Source: an uncultured Clostridia bacterium
GTDB taxonomy: Bacteria > Bacillota > Clostridia > Christensenellales > UBA1242
Assembly (NCBI GenBank): GCA_944372715.1
Contig: CALVZZ010000081.1
Coordinates: forward strand, 1 to 17,366
DNA: 17,366 bases
Reading direction: 5' to 3'
Shown: one piece after another, positions 13,744 through 17,366 of the stretch
How positions within the stretch are numbered: the first letter of the stretch is position 1
Layout of the letters: the number at the start of each line of letters is the position of its first letter
Position numbers and translations under genes: made by a program
The notes under the pieces: generated by a model
Database searches by the model: none
What the model was told of the DNA's origin: nothing
What the model saw: only the letters and a program-made list of their open reading frames with translations

Positions 13744-16146
13744 ATGGACTTTAAATCTGTAGAAAAAAAATGGCAAAAAATTTGGGAAGACGAACATAGA
13801 TATCACGCAATAGATTTTAGTGAAAAACCAAAGTTTTATATTCTTGTTGAATTCCCCTATCCAAGTGGTGCAGGCTTACATGTTGGGCATACTCCTAATC
13901 AAATTGCAATGGATATTTTAGCAAGAAAGAAAAGAGCAGAGGGTTATAATGTTTTATACCCAATTGGTTGGGACGCATTCGGTCTTCCAACGGAAAATTA
14001 TGCAATAAAAACAGGCATTCATCCTAAAGAAGTAACAAAAAAGAATGTAGAACATTTTAAACAACAAATAAAAAGCTTAGGGATTTCTTTTGATTGGGAT
14101 AGAGAAATTAACACAACAGATGAAGATTATTACAAATGGACTCAATGGATATTTTTGCAATTCTTTAAAAAGGGCTTAGCTTATAAGGCAGAAGCAAACA
14201 TAAATTGGTGTCCAAATTGTAAAATTGGACTTTCAAATGAAGAAAGTGAAGGTGGAGTTTGCGAAAGATGTGGTGCAACAGTTATTCAAAAACCCAAGAG
14301 TCAATGGATGCTTAAAATGTCTGAATATGCAGAAAAATTATTACAGGGCTTAAATGAAACAAACTATTGGGAAAATATAAAAGCAATGCAAAGAAAATGG
14401 ATTGGGAAAAGTGAAGGAACATTAATGCATTGCAAAATTAAAACAGGAGAAGAATTTGACATTTTTACAACCTGCATTGAAACAGTTTTTGGTATTACCT
14501 ACTTTGTACTCGCACCAGAAAATCCACTTGTCGATAAATTAAAGGACAAGATAGAAAATTGGGATGAAGTTGTAAAATATAGAGAAAAAGCTTCAAAAAA
14601 ATCTGAGTTTGAAAGAACAGAATTAGTTAAAGAAAAAACAGGTTGCATTTTAAAAGGCATAACGGCTATTAATCCAATCAACAACAATGAAGTTCCTGTG
14701 TATATAAGCGACTATGTACTTGCAGGCTACGGAACAGGTGCCGTAATGGCAGTTCCTGCTCACGATGAAAGAGATTATGAATTTGCCAAACTTATGAACT
14801 TACCTATTATCGAAGTAATTTCTGGTGGAAATATAAAGGAAAAAGCTTTTGAAAAAGCTGATTATTTAGGAAAAGGTTGTAAACTTATAAATTCTGGAAA
14901 ATTCAATGGATTAACAGTTGAAGAAGCAAAAATTGCATTAAATAAATATCTTGAAGAAAATAATTTAGGCAATAAAGAAAGCACATACAAAATGAGAGAT
15001 TGGGTTTTCAGCCGTCAAAGATATTGGGGTGAACCTGTTCCCCTTGTATATTGTGAAAAATGTGGTTGGGTTGCAGTTCCTGATAACCAACTTCCTGTAA
15101 AACTTCCAAATGTGGAAAAATATAAACCAACAGATGATGGTGAAAGTCCACTTTCAAGAATTGATGAATGGGTAAACACAACTTGTCCTCATTGTGGTGG
15201 ACCTGCTAAAAGAGAAACAGATGTTATGCCAAATTGGGCAGGTTCTTCTTGGTATTGGTTAAGATATATAGATCCCAAAAACGATAAAGCATTTGCAGAT
15301 TTTGACAAATTAAAATATTGGGGTAAAGTTGATATTTATAACGGTGGAGGCGAACACGTAACAAGACATTTACTTTATGCAAGATTTTGGCACAAATTTC
15401 TATATGATAATGGCTTAGTTCCATACAGCGAACCATTTGACAAAAGAGTTCAACAAGGAATAATGTTAGCAAAAGATGGTACAAAGATGAGTAAATCTGC
15501 TGGAAACACAGTAGATCCTATGGAATATGTTGAAAAATATGGTGCAGATGTTTCCAGACTAGGTCAAATGTTTATGGGTGATTATACCGAAATGAAATCT
15601 TGGAGTGATGCAACTATGAAACCTTGCGAAAGGCTTTTAAATAGAATAGTTGGACTTAAAGATAATGTAGTAAATGGAGAAGTTAGACCTGATAATAAAT
15701 TTATTTTAGCACAAAGCGTCAAAAAGGTTGGAGAAGATATTGAATCACTTAAATTTAACACAGCTATTTCTCAAATTATGATTTTAACTTCTCACCTTGA
15801 AAATCTTAAAAATATAAATTCAGAAGAATATAAAATATTATTAAGAATATTAAATCCATTTGCTCCACACATAACAGAAGAACTTTGGGAAGAATGCAAT
15901 TTTGAACCAAACATTGAATCATCGCCTTGGCCAACATTTAATGAGAAAGACTTAGTACAAAATGAAGTGGAAATTGCAGTACAAATTAATAGTAAAATTA
16001 TTGGAAGAACAAAAATTTGCACAACAGCAAGTCAAGAAGAAATTGAAGCAAAGGTTAAAAAGGAATTTGAACCAAAGTTTGCTAACAAACAAATAATTAA
16101 ATCTATTTTAATACCTTCTAGATTAATAAATTTCATAATAAAATAA
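13744..16146 (+). CDS. leuS: Leucine-tRNA ligase
   Basis: An 800-residue class I synthetase of normal bacterial length. The catalytic signatures are HVGH (46-49) in PYPSGAGLHVGH, and KMSKS (581-585). Zinc-ribbon cysteines are CPNC (156-159) with CERC shortly after, and a second set CEKC...CPHC near 437-485. The CP1 editing domain has GTGAVMAVPAHDERDYEF (330-347) with the conserved Asp residues. Its Thr-rich motif reads TTCIET (242-247) instead of the usual TTRPDT, so the Arg, Pro and Asp are substituted while the three Thr remain. The anticodon-binding region (PFAPHITEELWEE) and the C-terminal domain are complete. AAGGAG lies before the ATG, 36 nt after alaS. Transcription ends at the hairpin directly overlapping the stop. 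Confidence 0.97.
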   Translation: MDFKSVEKKWQKIWEDEHRYHAIDFSEKPKFYILVEFPYPSGAGLHVGHTPNQIAMDILARKKRAEGYNVLYPIGWDAFGLPTENYAIKTGIHPKEVTKKNVEHFKQQIKSLGISFDWDREINTTDEDYYKWTQWIFLQFFKKGLAYKAEANINWCPNCKIGLSNEESEGGVCERCGATVIQKPKSQWMLKMSEYAEKLLQGLNETNYWENIKAMQRKWIGKSEGTLMHCKIKTGEEFDIFTTCIETVFGITYFVLAPENPLVDKLKDKIENWDEVVKYREKASKKSEFERTELVKEKTGCILKGITAINPINNNEVPVYISDYVLAGYGTGAVMAVPAHDERDYEFAKLMNLPIIEVISGGNIKEKAFEKADYLGKGCKLINSGKFNGLTVEEAKIALNKYLEENNLGNKESTYKMRDWVFSRQRYWGEPVPLVYCEKCGWVAVPDNQLPVKLPNVEKYKPTDDGESPLSRIDEWVNTTCPHCGGPAKRETDVMPNWAGSSWYWLRYIDPKNDKAFADFDKLKYWGKVDIYNGGGEHVTRHLLYARFWHKFLYDNGLVPYSEPFDKRVQQGIMLAKDGTKMSKSAGNTVDPMEYVEKYGADVSRLGQMFMGDYTEMKSWSDATMKPCERLLNRIVGLKDNVVNGEVRPDNKFILAQSVKKVGEDIESLKFNTAISQIMILTSHLENLKNINSEEYKILLRILNPFAPHITEELWEECNFEPNIESSPWPTFNEKDLVQNEVEIAVQINSKIIGRTKICTTASQEEIEAKVKKEFEPKFANKQIIKSILIPSRLINFIIK

Positions 16147-16168
16147 GCTCATAAATATGAGCTTTTTT
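16145..16168 (+). terminator. Rho-independent terminator after leuS
   Basis: An inverted repeat AAGCTCATA...TATGAGCTT with a very small AT loop, followed by a run of T. It begins within the leuS TAA codon and ends the alaS-leuS message. Confidence 0.85.
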
Positions 16169-16178
16169 ATAAATTATT

Positions 16179-16207
16179 TTGGTATTTTAAAACAATTGTA
16201 ATATACT
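16179..16207 (+). promoter_or_regulatory. Promoter for the six-TM protein gene
   Basis: TTGGTA (16179-16184, 4 of 6) and TATACT (16202-16207, 5 of 6) with a 17-base spacer. It lies immediately after the leuS terminator. The GGGGAG ribosome site follows within about ten bases, so the leader is short. Confidence 0.65.
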
Positions 16208-16222
16208 AATTGGGGAGATATT

Positions 16223-16930
16223 ATGAAAAAAAATAATGATATAACTAAAACAAGTACAAAATGGACCATTGGATACAGAATTGAATTAAGTTTTTTAATT
16301 GTAACATTAGTATGCTTTATATTTGCACTTATCTATTTCTTAGCAACAGTGTCACCTAGTTCGGAATCCTTTATGTTGTACATTAGTCAACGAATTTTAA
16401 TTTTCCCTATTGTACTTCTACCTATAATTATTGAAAAAATCTTCAAAATTAAATTTCCATATTTTTTTAATATTTTATTATATTTTTTCTTAATTTTAGC
16501 AGTGTTTTTGGGCACATTTTTAGATTTTAACAATAAAATTTATTTTTGGGATTCAATTTTACACTTTTCAAGTGCTGTGCTCTTTGGATTTTTATGTTTA
16601 GTTTTGCTTCCCCTATTTTTTAAAGATAAACCAAGCAAATTTTCTGCAATATTTATTTTTGTTTTTGCTTTTACATTTTCTCTTACAATAGAGGCAGTCT
16701 GGGAGATATATGAATATACAATTGATGGAATATTTACAACATACAATGCTCAAAATTATATGGAAAATGGAGTAATGTTAGTTGGAAGACAAGCATTATA
16801 CGACACAATGAAAGATATCATATTAGGCGCAAGTGGATCTTTTTGTGCAGTAATCATTTCAGCAATATGTTATAAAATAAATAATAATTATATAAATAGT
16901 TTTGAAATAAAAAAAATGACTAGAAAATAG
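16223..16930 (+). CDS. Six-TM integral membrane protein, function unknown
   Basis: A 235-residue protein with about six membrane segments (roughly 20-41, 53-71, 79-100, 112-130, 139-157, 197-216). Polar residues inside or beside the membrane are arranged in recognisable blocks: WDSILHF (109-115), EAVWEIYEY (157-165), and DTMKDIILGASG (194-205). The same arrangement (WD-x-LH, WE-x-x-E, DTMKD-x-x-x-N/GA) is found in uncharacterised clostridial membrane proteins and recalls DUF2238/YjdF-like proteins; this is resemblance only. The His and acidic residues could bind metal or form a polar active site. The basic N-terminus contains KTSTKW, also found in the surface protein at 153-758. GGGGAG precedes the ATG, and the gene has its own promoter. 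The stop TAG lies in a shared terminator. Confidence 0.75.
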   Translation: MKKNNDITKTSTKWTIGYRIELSFLIVTLVCFIFALIYFLATVSPSSESFMLYISQRILIFPIVLLPIIIEKIFKIKFPYFFNILLYFFLILAVFLGTFLDFNNKIYFWDSILHFSSAVLFGFLCLVLLPLFFKDKPSKFSAIFIFVFAFTFSLTIEAVWEIYEYTIDGIFTTYNAQNYMENGVMLVGRQALYDTMKDIILGASGSFCAVIISAICYKINNNYINSFEIKKMTRK

Positions 16931-16939
16931 TCATTTTTT
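16911..16939. terminator. Bidirectional terminator between convergent genes
   Basis: A perfect 12-bp inverted repeat (16911-16922 with 16928-16939) with a five-base GAAAA loop. It has an A run on one side and a T run on the other, so it works in both directions. It contains both stop codons: TAG (16928-16930, plus) and TGA (16931-16933, minus). Confidence 0.85.
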
Positions 16940-17366
16940 ATAATTATCAAGAACTTTAATATAATCATTATATGCTTTTTCTACAGCCTTGTCCCAATGT
17001 ACATACAAATCTGTAAAAGCATTTTCTGATATTTTTTCATATTCTTTTTTGTTTTCAAATATTTCCTTAATTTTTGAAGCAAATGCTTGAATAGAATTTT
17101 CTGAAATGTATCCGTTTACATTTTCTGTCACTGTCGCAGATGTTGCTGTTCCCCTTAAAAATATTGTTGGGGTTGATTGTGATGAGGCTTCAATTTGCAC
17201 TAAACTACTTGCATCATAAACTGATGGAAATAGAAATAAATCTGCCATTTTGTAATACTTAGAAATCTCTTCTCTGCCTGTAATTTTGCCTGTCAAAATT
17301 ACATCATTTTCCATTTTATATTGTTTTATTTTGTCCTTTAACTTTTCTTCATCTTGCCCCGTCCCC
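16931..17366 (-). CDS. GT4 family glycosyltransferase, C-terminal part
   Basis: The open frame runs past the first ATG (17314) to the right edge, so about 144 C-terminal residues are visible and the N-terminal half is missing. GTGQDEEKLKDKIKQYKMENDVILTGKI matches the GDG-x-x-x-x-L...NV-x-F-x-G stretch of GT-B retaining transferases. It is followed by YYKMADLFLFPSVYDASSLVQIEAS, the sugar-nucleotide-binding region; the usual E-x7-E has Asp as its first acidic residue, as in a YD-type subfamily. TENVNGYISE then matches the typical end of the nucleotide fold. It probably adds a sugar to a cell-surface lipid or polymer; donor and acceptor are unknown. It converges with the six-TM gene, and the stop codons abut. 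Confidence 0.88.
   Translation of the reverse strand, partial: GTGQDEEKLKDKIKQYKMENDVILTGKITGREEISKYYKMADLFLFPSVYDASSLVQIEASSQSTPTIFLRGTATSATVTENVNGYISENSIQAFASKIKEIFENKKEYEKISENAFTDLYVHWDKAVEKAYNDYIKVLDNYKK

Noticed and set aside
1..17366. UGA or UAA recoding in this organism
   Set aside because: TGA, TAG and TAA all end intact, well-recognised genes here, Trp is encoded by TGG, and only the plsC frame has an internal stop.
1..17366. Mobile element, prophage or CRISPR content
   Set aside because: No transposase, integrase, terminal inverted repeats, direct target repeats or regular spaced repeats were found.

Overview
The window is strongly AT-rich bacterial chromosomal DNA. The reading frames use the standard code (TAA, TGA and TAG all act as stops), the promoters are mostly TTGACA/TATAAT-like, and the best ribosome sites are AAGGAG-type. 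The order GlmU-like / pth / mfd / PrsA-like lipoprotein, SipW-type signal peptidases and the absence of outer-membrane genes point to a low-GC Gram-positive, most likely an uncultured clostridial-type Bacillota. The exact lineage cannot be read from the sequence. There are no rRNA or tRNA genes, CRISPR arrays or insertion sequences.

Layout. (1) 1-2209, minus strand: the 5' end of a lysine-rich protein with its own promoter; a one-TM surface protein resembling the SipW-cognate (TasA/camelysin-like) class; and a YbhN/LPG-synthase-type flippase-like membrane protein with a near-consensus promoter. (2) 2186-10885, minus strand: a compact operon of two tandem SipW-like signal peptidases (overlapping by 122 nt), a degenerate shortened GlmU-like protein, pth and mfd, followed by a PrsA/SurA-like foldase lipoprotein that has its own promoter and a terminator. 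(3) 10975-11823, minus strand: a PlsC-type acyltransferase gene broken by one in-frame TAA that falls inside the catalytic HX4D motif. (4) 11866-16168, plus strand: an alaS-leuS operon with a short divergent promoter region upstream and a hairpin terminator downstream. AlaRS lacks the C-terminal third. (5) 16179-16930, plus strand: a six-TM protein of unknown function, convergent with (6) a GT4 glycosyltransferase whose N-terminal part lies beyond the right edge. The two stop codons abut inside one bidirectional terminator.

How the genes fit together. Most are housekeeping functions: tRNA charging and recycling (alaS, leuS, pth) and transcription-coupled repair (mfd). The rest serve the cell envelope: an exported foldase, signal peptidases, a lipid flippase-like protein, a glycosyltransferase and a lost acyltransferase. 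The most interesting thread is a possible secretion pair: tandem S26B (SipW-type) peptidases with diverged active-site boxes, and in the same window a small membrane protein with the FTD...NFSVGNIQI pattern of SipW-cognate substrates. Other points worth attention are the GlmU-like protein that has lost its nucleotide-binding loop, the minimal AlaRS, the altered LeuRS editing motif and the nonsense-split plsC.
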